A DNA stretch of 64,000 nucleotides from Gymnopilus junonius. Lineage: Eukaryota > Basidiomycota > Agaricomycetes > Agaricales > Galerinaceae. Each line of letters opens with the position of its first letter. Within the stretch, counting starts at the first letter, position 1. The stretch lies in NCBI GenBank assembly GCA_015501075.1, contig JADNYJ010000005.1, positions 372,001-436,000 of the forward strand, given 5' to 3'. The translations under genes were made by a program, and so were the position numbers. The notes below the pieces were generated by a model, which saw only the letters and a program-made list of their open reading frames with translations, did not search any database and was not told the origin of the DNA. Shown piece by piece: positions 24,484-35,031 of this stretch.

Positions 24484-24914
24484 ATGAACACGTTGCATCC
24501 ATAATACCCTCCAATCTACTTACCTTTCTCCAGTATGACTAGAATACGCTCAATTCTTTCTAATTTTTTCCCCTTTTTATCTCCTACTTAATTGTTGTAA
24601 TGTAGCCATAGTCGAGTTCATTCCGTCATCACCCGCTACTGTATCCATAGGTACCCAAATTGTGTTTTGCTAGATTTGATAACTATACACATTCCATCTT
24701 TTCACCAGAAACAAAATTGTGCAGTCTACTGCTGTGTCTCTGGTGGATGGTCAGAGTTGCTGATCTTGCAAGACGGGAATGCACAGAACATCAGGCATAT
24801 ATATGTCGAAGATCAGATTCTGCAATGCGAAAGTAAATTTGAGTTAAATAATCGCAACACCGCAAAAACCCTACCGAATGAGCAAGGCGCTGGAAGTAAC
24901 GAAAGTGGCGAAAT
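24484..24914. other. Convergent 3' intergenic region
   Basis: Between the convergent esterase and Nudix genes; AT-rich, no supported gene. It should hold both 3' untranslated regions. Confidence 0.5.
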
Positions 24915-26154
24915 CTACAGCTTTGCCGAGCCCGCAACCTGAGCTTCAACCTCTGAGAAGATGTCAAAATTTCGTATAAGGGTGATTTCGCTTGCAGCCT
25001 TGTCCCAAAAATAATGTAAGCAACGGTGCTGAACATGATATGCTTGCGGATACTTACGCCCGGTCTGATTTTCACGACGGCCCGATGCAGGCGGCCCTGT
25101 GATCCTCCCCTGGTCTCATCGCCTTCATAAGTCAGGATCGTGCGACCATTTGCGTCCTTTGCCAATGGCCGGGGGTTGATCACCATTCGTCCAAACAACC
25201 CGTAAGATAGAGTCCGAGCTCGCTCTCGCTGCTCCGGGGTATTAACTGAGCCGTGCAATATATCGGCTAGAGTTGACAATATATAGTATTGTGGAGGCAT
25301 AAAGCTGATCTTCCCCTGCCGACATTCGGCGAGCGCACTTTTTGGGTGAACGAACCGTGCTTCGATGACTTCCTGGCCACCATCTAATGCAGGGAATATA
25401 TATTAGATTGAAGCATCTTAAGGTAAGATGATAAGGCTACTAACCATGCTTGGGAATCCTTTCTTGTCTGGTACCGGATGAAAAACCTGCGGAAGGTGCC
25501 TTCGATAAGAAGGTTACAAAGAATTGGGTATGGAAGCGCCTAAAATAGACATTACTTGAATGCAAACTTTCCTGTAAGGAATTGTTAATTCTTACCGTGG
25601 TTGATCTATAGGGGTGACCCATTGGGTGAACGGTAATAATAAATCAACGTCGGCTTGAAGACCTTCTGCTTGGAGGAACTCATGGAATGGAAATATCTGC
25701 TGATGGATGGCAGAGCGGGCTTTGTCCAAAATCTCATCGGAAATACTGGGTTTCGAAGAAACAGAGGTGGCGAGTAACAAGCCGGACTCCTCAAACGTTT
25801 CTCGAATAGCAGTCATGGCAAGAGATTGATCCTGCTTCGAATCAAAATTTCCTCCAGGAAAGACCTATACAAAGAGTGTGCAGGAGTCAAAAGGTGTACT
25901 CGAACTAGGCGTACAGAAAAGCTTACATGCATCCCAGCGAAAGAACTCGCTTTGGGGTTTCGGTGTACCAGCAGGATTTCATTGAGTTCATTCACAACGA
26001 CCAGGCTTGCTGAGGGGCGTGGGTTCGGTGCACCGGAAGGGGTCATTGCGGACACGGTAGACATAACAAGGCTTCCAGGCCGCCTCAAACTTATAAGAAA
26101 AGGTGAATGCGTACGGAATATCCTACTTAGTGCAGAGGACCGAGTGTGGTGCAT
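24915..26154 (-). CDS. Nudix hydrolase with a C-terminal peroxisomal signal (NUDT19-like)
   Basis: Nudix-superfamily pyrophosphatase. N-terminal part SASLVVVNELNEILLVHRNP and HVFPGGNFDSKQDQ, then the Nudix box end AIRETFEESGLL (REUXEEXGU). A region of about 60 residues (DEILDKARSAIHQQIFPFHE) and FTQWVTPIDQPRRFHTQFFV follow, then VIEARFVHPKSALAECRQGK. This arrangement with a long insertion after the box is that of NUDT19-type acyl-CoA diphosphatases. The last exon (after an intron starting GTAAGTATCC) ends AQVAGSAKL; AKL is a PTS1 peroxisome signal. The first in-frame ATG (26154) adds a basic stretch, MHHTRSSALSRIFRTHSPFL; a later ATG (MSTVSAM) is an alternative start. The stop is TAG at 24915-24917. 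Confidence 0.8.
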
Positions 26155-26571
26155 TGGTTCTCCGGTTAAAGAATGTGATTGTTCCGAGAAGTTCAGCCAC
26201 CAGCGAATGTCATGATACCACCCGGTGGCATTTCGTTCGTTTTTATGACTGCTCTTTAGGACTAAGAGGAAGAGGGTCTGCACTTGCTGCTTCTGAGCGA
26301 TGATATTTCCGCCAGTCAGGCATCGTCGTCAGTGGTTCGTCGCGAACTCTTTCCGCTTCCTTGTCACATCAACGTTACCGGCCCCCTGAGTTAGCTTAAA
26401 AGTTAGGCTTAAGCCTAAGTCTATGTAGTTTAAGATATTTTACATGTACTTGGTACCATATGAAATCATCAGAGGCAAGGGGAATTATCTAAGGGTGTCG
26501 TATCTGGATATGGGAGTATATAGACCATCTCAAAGGAAGTCGGTGGTATCCACTCAACATCCACCAGGTAT
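26155..26571. other. Intergenic region
   Basis: A 417-bp stretch between the Nudix start and the UBLCP1 stop. The 150 bases near 26340-26480 are AT-rich. No supported gene; open frames here extend from the neighbours. Confidence 0.4.
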
Positions 26572-28294
26572 CTATGGCCCTGCCAAAAGTTTAACTGTGT
26601 TTTTCCAGTTCTGCTCATGAGGTCAGTGAGGGCATCCAGTGCATATAACAAGTTCGGACGTACCTTGTGAGAAAGTGTGGTAAAGTCACTGACTCCCGCA
26701 ATATGGATCATATAATGGGCTAATTTCTTCAATTCTCGGTCTGCCGCTGCTTCAGGAGTATGAGCATTCTTGAAGGCAGAAATTTTAAGACCTTCCTTGG
26801 GATTAAGAGCAAAATTACGACTCTTGGAAACTGTTCAGCCTAGCAGTGCACAGTAATACAGGAGCAAACGAACCAGGTCATCGACGTGTATGGTATTCGT
26901 AGCATTACTATAAAACAGTCATTGTATCACATGTACAGAATGCACTGAGCACTTACAATTGGGGGAAATGGTTCCAAATGATTTGTAGTGCCTTCACTGA
27001 ATGGGTCCATGGCTTATTATCCCTTTCTGTAAAGACAGTGAACATGCAGGTCTTGTCCAAAACTTTAGAGGTAAATATTGATCAGACCACAAGCAAGAAA
27101 TAAATTTGGTATAATCTGTACCAAAAGATATCTAAATGGATGTCAAGGAGAGTCACTAAAAATATTTCATGAGCCAATACCTGATAACTTCTTTGAGAGC
27201 CGACCATTCCAAGTTCAACCAACTTAGTCTCTAGCCATATCCAGCTAGTTTGAGACCTGACTTTATAATCAGTCGAAGTTTTCGAGGTTCAAAGGAACAG
27301 ACGCCACCATATGCAGACTGGATAAACGAGTAAGAAATAGGCATGACGGGAGGAAAAGATCTACTTACTGTCGTAAAACGGATAGATTGCCTCAAGGAAT
27401 TCATGGAGGCCTGGTCTAGCACATTCAGCAGGCGGAAGACTTCCGGAAGTCAAGGGCTTGGTATCCAAAATTGCTGCATGGCATGTTAATCCCATGAAAT
27501 GCGACTGACAAGAAATACTTGCTGTAATCAATGTCAAGGACCAATAATTTTTTCCCTTGATGAAGGGGGTGAATGATATTGACTTGTAAATTCTTTGTAG
27601 CCTCGTAGATTTTGCGGATGTTCCTTGCATCATGTTGATAGCGATTGCTCGCTACCAAATTTTCTGAGAAATCGACATCAAGGTCATTGACTACATCTGG
27701 CAGGGACTCCAGCTCTAGAGATGTACTGTTATGAATATACTGGGAGAGATTGGAGAACAACGAACGGGAAGGATCCTTAATTTCATCGCCTTCAGGCGTT
27801 CCGATTAGTGTAAACCTTTTAGTAGGCACAATGAACAACTCAGAACTGGCGCAGTCAATTTTCGTCGGCTGACTTGAATGAACGCTCCAAAACATGGACA
27901 AAGAAACCTGTTACTCACATCCTGGTCTGATCCGGGGGTAACTTCCCTTTGACAAAACCAAGAATCTTCTGACGTTCGCTAGGAACCTTTGTCAGATTAT
28001 ATATTGCTGTTTTGAGATCAAAAAGTCTTGCAGGCATTGGGCACAAAATCAGTACATGGTATAAGATCTATAAATTGCACAGGCTGTGGTTACCTGTCCG
28101 AATCCGCGACATCGACCTTGTAGGGCTTTCCACCCCAATTAAAGTGGATTTCTGTCCACCGTTCCTCTGACAGTGTTGGATTGGATTCCTAAACATCGAA
28201 GCAAAAATCAGCCGAGCTCCAATAGCAACGCGGTCGAGACACAGACCTCTCCAGGAACTTGAATTGTTTGTTCAGACGCATCCGAGCTTTCCAT
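26572..28294 (-). CDS. UBLCP1: Ubiquitin-like-domain CTD phosphatase (UBLCP1, proteasome phosphatase)
   Basis: HAD-family phosphatase that acts on the 26S proteasome in the nucleus. N-terminal ubiquitin-like domain: WTEIHFNWGGKPYKVDVADS, LFDLKTAIYNLTKVPSERQK, ILGFVKGKLPPD, then FTLIGTPEGDEIKDPS. The catalytic part has KKLLVLDIDYTILDTKPL (DxDxT), ARPGLHEFLEAIYPFYDICI, WSQTSWIWLETKL, and IHVDDLSRNFALNPKEGLKI. The C-terminus is DFTTLSHKQNWKNTVKLLAG, reached through an intron (GTACGT...ATGAG). The threonine codon of DxDxT is split by a 49-bp intron (27474-27522) that begins GCAAGT and ends TGCAG; no GT donor keeps this frame. The start is the ATG at 28294, the stop TAG at 26572-26574. Confidence 0.88.
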
Positions 28295-28534
28295 GTTGAA
28301 GTTGGTAGAAAAATAATAAAAAGGATAATATAATTATAAATGCGATGCTTGAAAGGTGATTCTATTTCCTTGCCAGAGTACTCCCGAGAAGGCCTGAAGT
28401 TGTAAGTCCCTTTATTCGCAAGAATTTGGTGATCGCTCCAGTAAGTATATGTATATACAGCGCAAAGGGTGGGAGGAGTTCAATATCTGAGCAGATTATG
28501 TCAGCAACAATAGTCACGTACTTCGAAACTTTTT

Positions 28535-29680
28535 ATGAACTCCCCGTTCCGATTCATACCTTGTCGCTAACATGCTTCTGTAGCGTATATGAAAAGGTGT
28601 CGACTGCTTTTACTGGTGGAATAAAGCTTACTCCACCCGTTGAAGCTCTTTATGACTAAGGGTTCGTTTTTTTAAACATCCCTTGTAAATACCCTGATCA
28701 TTTCGCATTATACAGTCATTGGTTTTGATCCTACATGGGAACAAATTCGTTTCAAATATGTCCAACTCTACTATCGTTCACGGTTTACATATAGTAGGAC
28801 CCACGTATTTCAACCTGGCCACATTGCCTATGGTCAGGGTAGCATCGAAGCCGTTTTCTACTCTCGCCTTTTCGAAATGGGCTTCAAATTACTACCAAGA
28901 GAGATGCCCTCAGGAGGCGATGTGCCGAAACGCTATTGTATCGTGAACAGACATATTGAAGGCCAGAAATATGAGGTTTTTCTGTTGACAACCTTTGGAG
29001 GTGCCAAAAATGAGGTCCAGCTTAGCCCGATGGGGCGTTACTTCGGAATGCCAATGGGAAGCACGCAGTGGGTTGACGATACTCCAGGACTTGCTACTAT
29101 TCCTCCTCTTTTTGGCAGAGAGAAAGCAAGCTTTGCTTTTGTTATTCCGACCATCTCTGTCATCGAGCGTCCTAACCTTCCAACGCTCACACGACTGCCC
29201 TACGGAGAATTGCAACGGTTGCGCAAATTTTCCCATTTGAAATTACAGGCAAGCTAAGCCTTTTTTATCTCCTTCGCGCCAATTGACGACCTTCCATCTA
29301 AGGCGCTACCCGACGTTCAAGCCGAACTTCGGAGAGCGATGAGAAATCAACTGTACAAACGAGAAGCGCCAGTTTCCTACGTGGATGATTTCAAACCTTT
29401 ACCAATGGAAAAGATGAACTCTATAGTTTTGGAGGAAGATGACTTAGAAGACAATTACTATCTCCGCTCGACTTTTTCGCCTTCTACACCAAAGCGCATC
29501 AGAATGCCCATCCGCAATGACATTAAATGGCCTTTGCAATATTTCTATCAAGATATTAATGGATCGAAATCACTCATCCATCGACCCCACACCCTTTTGC
29601 GGCTTGCTCCAATTCCGAGGCCATACTATGCGCCATGTCTCCCTATCAGCGTTAAGAAATTCAAGCAACTTATTCGTTAA
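28535..29680 (+). CDS. Conserved-looking protein of unknown function
   Basis: Not recognised. Proposed model: an 11-nt first exon (28535-28545), a 38-bp intron with a CTAAC branch site, exon 2 (28584-28615), a 100-bp intron, a long exon from 28716, a 54-bp intron (29249-29302), and a final exon. The protein begins MNSPVYEKVSTAFTVIGFDP, continues TWEQIRFKYVQLYYRSRFTY, YEVFLLTTFGGAKNEVQLSP, GRYFGMPMGSTQWVDDTPG, and ends KFKQLIR. The 54-bp interval contains the only stop (TAA) between the two long exons, begins GCAAGC after CAG and ends CTAAG, so it fits a GC-AG intron. Otherwise the gene would be interrupted by a nonsense codon. It shares a 240-bp divergent promoter with UBLCP1. No signal peptide or membrane segment is seen. 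Confidence 0.6.
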
Positions 29681-29772
29681 GGATACAAAAATCATTCAGG
29701 GATAGCAAACCCTTGTCGGTCGAGACAAGTTACCTGGACACTTCGATTCCATGGGCACCGTACAAATAGCAT

Positions 29773-30792
29773 TCATCCCTCCAACCTGGCAACACTGTCT
29801 GCTACAAAGTGGAACGTGGACAGCGAGGAAGAACCTGATTGCACAATGAATGCATGTAAATGGGTTTATTGTCTCACTTACTCAGAGCAAGTGACCCCGT
29901 TCGTAAATTCGCTTTGACGTGCGTTTTTGGGCTGAAGATTTGTGTCGATGGATCATAGGACCAAGAGCGCTCTTGAGCAGCTGCAAGTAGGCCGACTAAA
30001 CAATCTAGGTCATAGTGGACAACTATTCTTACCGCTAATGACTTGCTCTGGAGCGAGTGCAAGATAAGTGCATGCCAGGGGCAGAGGAAGCGAGGTATAT
30101 GCTTTTGACAGCAACTCGAATGTTCTTTGACGGAAATGATCTATGGGCGAGGGTCATTAAGGAATTACAAGTTGCAAAAGTAATTTTTTTAGAATACCGA
30201 TGAATGCAGAAAGGAGGGTAGAAATAGTTGAGCCTAGACCATTTTCCACAAAGTCCGGCTGAGCAACAAGATTGCTCAGCGCAGCTGTCTGGTCGTAGAT
30301 GGTGGCATGCCTGTTCATAGCTGATGTGACAAGAGCCATGAGCGCTCGCGGTAAAGGTAGAGAGGCAATGCTGTCCGGTAATCTGAGAAGGGCGAATCGA
30401 GCAAGAGACCTGCAGAACACCGATGAAAAGTTGTACTACTTTGATTTGATTTCAGAATAGCTCACACATCATCTCGTACAAGATAGCCGAGAACCATGGG
30501 TGCGACGATCAACAAACGTGAAGGATGACGGTCATTGGGAGTCTAGCATATTATGGTGAGCACAGAGACAAAGATGAATAGATAGAATCAATACACTGAT
30601 ATCTGTTTCTTCAGCCAGATCCACAAGGCTCTGATAATCATGTTTCGCTATGGCCTCGCCCATCAGCGGAATTACAGTCTGATACATTTCAGGCCTGTTT
30701 GCAAGGGGTGGAAAAACTTCTGCAGCGGATGTGCCTTCATCATACAGTTCTGCAGGGGTTGTTGCAGGCGGGGTTGGGGGCCCGTTCACCAT
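29773..30792 (-). CDS. CSN8: COP9 signalosome subunit 8 (CSN8-like)
   Basis: Small PCI-type subunit of the COP9 signalosome, which removes NEDD8 from cullins. N-terminal Pro-rich MVNGPPTPPATTPAELYDEG, then MYQTVIPLMGEAIAKHDYQS, HPSRLLIVAPMVLGYLVRDD, LARFALLRLPDSIASLPLP, and the PCI-like segment RTFELLSKAYTSLPLPLACT, YLALAPEQVI and WSYDPSTQIF. The last exon, reached from a GTAAGTGAG donor, encodes SSLSTFHFVADSVARLE, matching the terminal helix of CSN8. The stop is TGA at 29773-29775. Only 130 bp separates its start from the divergent NECAP gene. CSN8 sequences diverge strongly between kingdoms, so another PCI/CSN8-PSMD8-eIF3k family member is the main alternative. Confidence 0.72.
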
Positions 30793-30922
30793 AGTACAAT
30801 ACAAGGTTGAAAGCACTGGTATTAGCCGCGGCCAAAGAAGAGTCTGACTTGCTTTATTTGGCAAATCAGTTGATCACTTGCTTAAGCACCACTTGCACCC
30901 AACTCTCGCCTGGAATTTGAAA
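30793..30922. promoter_or_regulatory. 130-bp bidirectional promoter between CSN8 and NECAP
   Basis: The two ATG codons at 30792 (-) and 30923 (+) lie back to back with only 130 bases between them, so both transcripts must start inside this segment. No TATA box is evident. Confidence 0.55.
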
Positions 30923-31815
30923 ATGGAGGACGACATCGAATCCATCCTCTACATTGCTAGAGAAATCTCGGGTACGATTTGGACTTCAATTACTGGGATG
31001 ACTGTACCATTATGATTCGTCTGCTGTAGTTTACAGGATCCCACCTCGAGTTGCTAACGAGGGATATCGTGCCAATGATTGGGGTGACCTTGCGGCTCCT
31101 CTCTGGAAAGGCAGGCTTCGCATCATCGAGAATTCGAAAGGTGTTTCCTTGAATCTAGAAGATGCTCAGACAGGTGCCGCCTAAATTTCGAGTTTACTTT
31201 TGAATACTCATATCATTCTCTAAATGATTCAGGAGAATGTAGGGGCTCTGTCCGCACTTTGAGTCTATCTTGACACATGTTAGTGTTCGCTAGGGCCGAG
31301 TATGATCCAGCCCGACCATCGGTAGAAGCTGTCTTGGATTCCTCTCGTTATTTCGTTATCCGAGTTGAAGATGCAGGAAAGAAGGCCTACATCGGACTTG
31401 GTTTCGCAGAAAGGACGGATAGTTTTGACTTCAGTGAGTCTGCTCAATGATTGATTACTTGATGACGCTCATCACAAATGAACATATCAGACGTTGCTCT
31501 CCAGGATTATACGAAGTCTGGCATTTTGGCTCCACAGAACTTCATATCAGAGCTGATGTATAAAGCAGACGCAGGAGGGCTACTTTAAACCCCACTTCGG
31601 ACTCAAGCGAAGATTCTCCCCACATTCCAGCTGGCCCGAAGAAAGATTACAGCTTGAAAGAGGGACAGACCTTTACAATTTCGATTCCAGGTCGCAACAA
31701 GCCAGCCGCGAGTACCAGTCTTCTAGGCGTCACAAACACTTCGTCCTCAACAACATCTGGCGGGTCGTCCTTTCCTCTACTCCCGCCTCCGCCCGGTGCG
31801 TCAAAGAGGCATTGA
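30923..31815 (+). CDS. NECAP-family endocytic adaptor-associated protein
   Basis: Clathrin-coat accessory protein with a PH-like NECAP domain that binds adaptor complexes. The start [15 protein letters not shown] is followed (after an intron) by [79 protein letters not shown] and [17 protein letters not shown], the hallmark NECAP blocks. The last exon gives [20 protein letters not shown], the terminal beta-strands of the fold, then a low-complexity Ser/Thr/Pro tail ending [11 protein letters not shown]. The acceptor used at about 31580 (TATAAAG, joining QDYTN to RRRRATLNP) is my best guess; the rest is clear. Stop TGA at 31813-31815. Confidence 0.85.
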
Positions 31816-31986
31816 TGTATCGTATTCAACATCGCTTTGTTCTGTCGCAGCTTGCTTGTTGATGACGAGGTCAAGGTTTATATTCTTGTGTCGGAGCTGA
31901 AGCACATCAAACTAAGAAACTTGGTCAAAATATAATGGTAACTCCACCTCGCAGTACAAGGTTTCGCCACCACTTTTCAGCTTCAT

Positions 31987-32532
31987 CTATCTCACGAGTC
32001 GTGGCCGCCAAATGCCAAGCCATTCTTTCAAAGCTTCTTGTTTCTCCATGTCGATACCTCGGTCAATCTGAAATAAACGTTTTTCAGGAATCAGGATGAA
32101 CTTCTTGGAAGGTTCTGGACTAATAATAGTCACAGTCTTTGTCTTCCTTCCCGCTCCAATGCGCTTTGGTGAGGCAAAGAATTGACCTCCAAATTTATAC
32201 TTTCGTGCTGTCTTCCGAGTCTGCTCGGCGCGAATTTCGTCATCTATGTTATGCGGATTCGTGGAAGTATGCAGACCTTCATCCGTCTTGACAGTCTATA
32301 CCGTCTCTCCCACAGTGCATCCGAGTTTTGTACCTCGGTAATCTATCCCGCTTGTAATTGGTTGCCTGTGCAGAGAAGTTCTGAATCCGAGAATTGCCCA
32401 ATGTTTGTCATTGTTCGCCTTCCCTATGAAGAAAAGTGCTTGGCATCGATTGTCATAAATCTCTTGGCTCCGATCCTACTCGACGATAATAAAGATTCCG
32501 ATGTCTTCTAATGAGCGAAGGACTCCGAGCAT
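31987..32532 (-). pseudogene. Reading frame interrupted by two TAG codons; probable pseudogene, unrecognised
   Basis: Starting from the ATG at 32532 (MLGVLRSLEDIGIFIIVE), one frame runs about 180 codons to a stop at 31987-31989. It is broken only by TAG at 32476-32478 and TAG at 32296-32298. The pieces read like protein: DRSQEIYDNRCQALFFIGKA, NNDKHWAILGFRTSLHRQP, ITSGIDYRGTKLGCTVGE, then TVKTDEGLHTSTNPHNIDDE, KYKFGGQFFASPKRIGAGRK, and MEKQEALKEWLGIWRPRLVR. No family is recognised. Either this is a gene inactivated by nonsense changes (both stops could come from C-to-T changes in CAG), or a long intron from about 32490 to about 32299 (GTCGAG...TATAG) removes both stops in frame. An antisense + frame at 32182-32511 looks like a shadow. 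Confidence 0.45.
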
Positions 32533-32895
32533 AATCACGAGTTTTGGCGCGGATGGTCGAGTTGGGGCTTGAGGTGGCTTGTTCTCTGCTATTTTGTGCA
32601 AACCTTTGTTTTTTTTTCCAAAGTTACTTCACGTTGCAATGCCCTGTCCTGCACATCCGACTTTGTGCCGTCTGCCAAGGCAGTGCACCTTTGCCTGAAG
32701 GTTTGGCCACCGTCGCGAAAAGACCGCCTTGTGATCAGTATAATGCCCTTCGCGCTTGAAGTACCGATGTCCCCTGACTTACTGTAGACCCAAATCCCGA
32801 ATTTACTCACATTTTTACCCGCGTCGACTAGTATAAAACTGACTTTTGTTCTGGGTGTCTCTCAGAACTCCGTCCTCAAATTTGCGCAGTTCAAA
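32533..32895 (+). promoter_or_regulatory. Upstream region of the cellobiohydrolase gene
   Basis: Contains a TATAAAA box at 32832-32838, 58-64 bases ahead of the Cel6A ATG. Open frames on both strands at 32544-32810 have no recognised domain. A 9-T run lies near 32610. Cellulase promoters usually bind carbon-catabolite repressors, but I did not identify a site with confidence. Confidence 0.45.
32832..32838 (+). promoter_or_regulatory. TATA box candidate for Cel6A
   Basis: TATAAAA in the sequence around the SpeI-like CTAGTATAAAAC, about 60 bases before the ATG. Confidence 0.55.
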
Positions 32896-34674
32896 ATGTC
32901 CAAGTTCGCAGCTCTCCTTGCTTTTGCATCCGTAATTCCCTCCTTTGCAGCGGCGCAGAGCCCCGTCTGGGGACAATGTGGAGGCCAAGGATGGTGTCAG
33001 TCTCACAAAATTTATATTTCATCTCTTGTGGCTTGTATTGATATCATTTTTCCAAGCCGGACCTACAACCTGTGCCGCTGGATCATCTTGTGTCTTTTCG
33101 AACCCTTATTACTCTCAGTGCTTGTAAGGATGTCTATTTATTGTCCCCTCAAATATTGACGACGTTTGTAGGCCTGGTGCGTCTACTACGACCACGACGA
33201 CCACGACAACAACTACTTCAAAACCTGGAGGGACTACTACTACCTCGCAGCCAGGCGGCAGTACTACTCCTACCCCTACTGGTACTCCAGCACCCGGAAA
33301 TCCGTTCGTAGGATTCACTGTGAGCAAGAATCACCTTTTGAATGGAAATATCTACTAATTTAACTTCGAAGCCCTACCTTTCGCCATACTATGCATCTGA
33401 GATTCAAGCAGCAGCAGTTCTCATCACCGATTCTACTCAAAAATCCAAAGCTTTGAGCGTGGCTAACATTCCCACATTCACTTGGTTCGACAGCATTGCA
33501 AAGGTCACCGATCTTGGAAGTTACCTTGCTGATGCCTCGTCTTTGCAAAAATCCACTGGCAACAAATACGTCGTCCAAATTGTAGTCTACGATTTGCCAG
33601 ATCGTGATTGTGCTGCCCTTGCGTCCAACGGAGAGTTTTCAATTGCCAACAATGGACAAGCCAACTATTTCAACTACATCGATCAGCTTGTTGCTCAGAT
33701 CAAGAGTAAGAACTCTATTTCGCATACAATAAGGCCTGTCACTAAGTTTCGTATTTCAGAATACCCCGATGTCCGTGTTATTGCAGTCATCGAACCAGAC
33801 TCACTGGCGAACTTGGTCACCAACCTTAACGTTCAAAAGTGTGCCAATGCTGCCACCACATACAAGGTACGCCGAAATTGGAGTTTATAAAGAGACACCC
33901 CTCAAGTTGTGGTTAGGCATGTGTTACATACGCAATTCAACAACTCAACAGTGTCGATGTCTACATGTATCTCGATGCCGGCCATGCAGGATGGCTCGGA
34001 TGGCCCGCCAACCTTTCCCCTGCCGCTCAACTGTTTGGACAACTCTACCAAGGAGCTGGATCACCTCAATTCGTGCGCGGATTGGCCACCAACGTGGCTA
34101 ACTACAATGCTATATGTAAGTCGTCTCACTTATATTCAGTGTCCTAACATTCATATTATTGGAGCCGCCGCATCGCCCGACCCTATCACCCAAGGAAACC
34201 CCAACTATGATGAGTTGCACTACATCAACGTAAGACTTCAGAAGCTCTTTCATGCGGCAAAATATTAACAAGGACTAGGCTCTTGCTCCCATGCTTACTT
34301 CATCCAACTTCCCGGCCCACTTCATCGTCGACCAAGGTCGCTCTGGTGTTCAGAACCTCCGTCAACAATGGGGTGACTGGTGCAATGTGAAGGGTGCTGG
34401 TTTCGGAACTCGTCCTACCACCAGCACTGTGTCCAGCCTTATCGACTCCGTTGTGTGGGTCAAGCCTGGAGGCGAATGCGACGGTACATCAAACACCTCG
34501 TCCCCCAGATACGATGCGCACTGCGGTCAGAGTGACGCTGATCAACCAGCTCCTGAGGCTGGTACCTGGTTCCAGGTGGGCACAATTGCAGTGACGTATT
34601 CTTAAGCTAGACGCTAACTCCATAAATAGGAATACTTCGCTACATTGGTCAAGAACGCTAGCCCACCACTTTAA
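32896..34674 (+). CDS. cel6A: Cellobiohydrolase II, GH6 with N-terminal CBM1
   Basis: Secreted exo-cellulase that releases cellobiose from the non-reducing ends of cellulose. Signal peptide MSKFAALLAFASVIPSFAAA; carbohydrate-binding module 1 assembled over two introns (SPVWGQCGGQGW, then SGPTTCAAGSSCVFSNPYYSQCL); a Thr/Ser/Pro/Gly linker with an 11-threonine run and TPTGTPAPGNP; then the GH6 catalytic domain. Signatures: VVYDLPDRDCAAL (the acid/base Asp region) and VIAVIEPDSLANLVTN; further DAGHAGWLGWPANLSPAAQ, FIVDQGRSGVQNLRQQWGDW, IDSVVWVKPGGECDGTS, RYDAHCGQSDADQPAPEAGT and the ending EYFATLVKNASPPL. About seven short introns. Stop TAA at 34672-34674. The gene marks the organism as a cellulose degrader. 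Confidence 0.95.
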
Positions 34675-35031
34675 TCTTTGAAAATATCGGGTCTCTGTTA
34701 TTTGTACATAGATGACGCTGCGTTGTACTACAGAATAAAAATAGTGTGACGCTATAGCAGTCAGTACCAAGTAGTGCTCTTTGCCATAGCGTAGAAGTTT
34801 GAATCAATTCCAATTCTGAAGGGAATAGACTGCTACCCGAAATTGTCACAATCTGTCAAAGTATTACAGAGTCAGGCCAGCGCCAGTTGAGGGTCTAATC
34901 TCAACTTGCAATCACAATTCATCGCGTGGGAATGTTGTGTGATGAATCATGTGGACTTACTCACCCTCGGCTTTCCGTAGCTCGTCATCGGCAACGGGCT
35001 CTCTCCTTGACTTCGACCACCTCTTTCCATA
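34675..35031. other. Intergenic region between cel6A and NFS1
   Basis: A 357-bp interval with the cellulase 3' untranslated region and the NFS1 promoter. No gene is supported. Confidence 0.4.

Noticed and set aside
32182..32511. 109-codon + strand frame opposite the TAG-interrupted gene
   Set aside because: Starts with TTG rather than ATG, is hydrophobic without a domain, and the - strand has the better protein-like composition. Not completely excluded.
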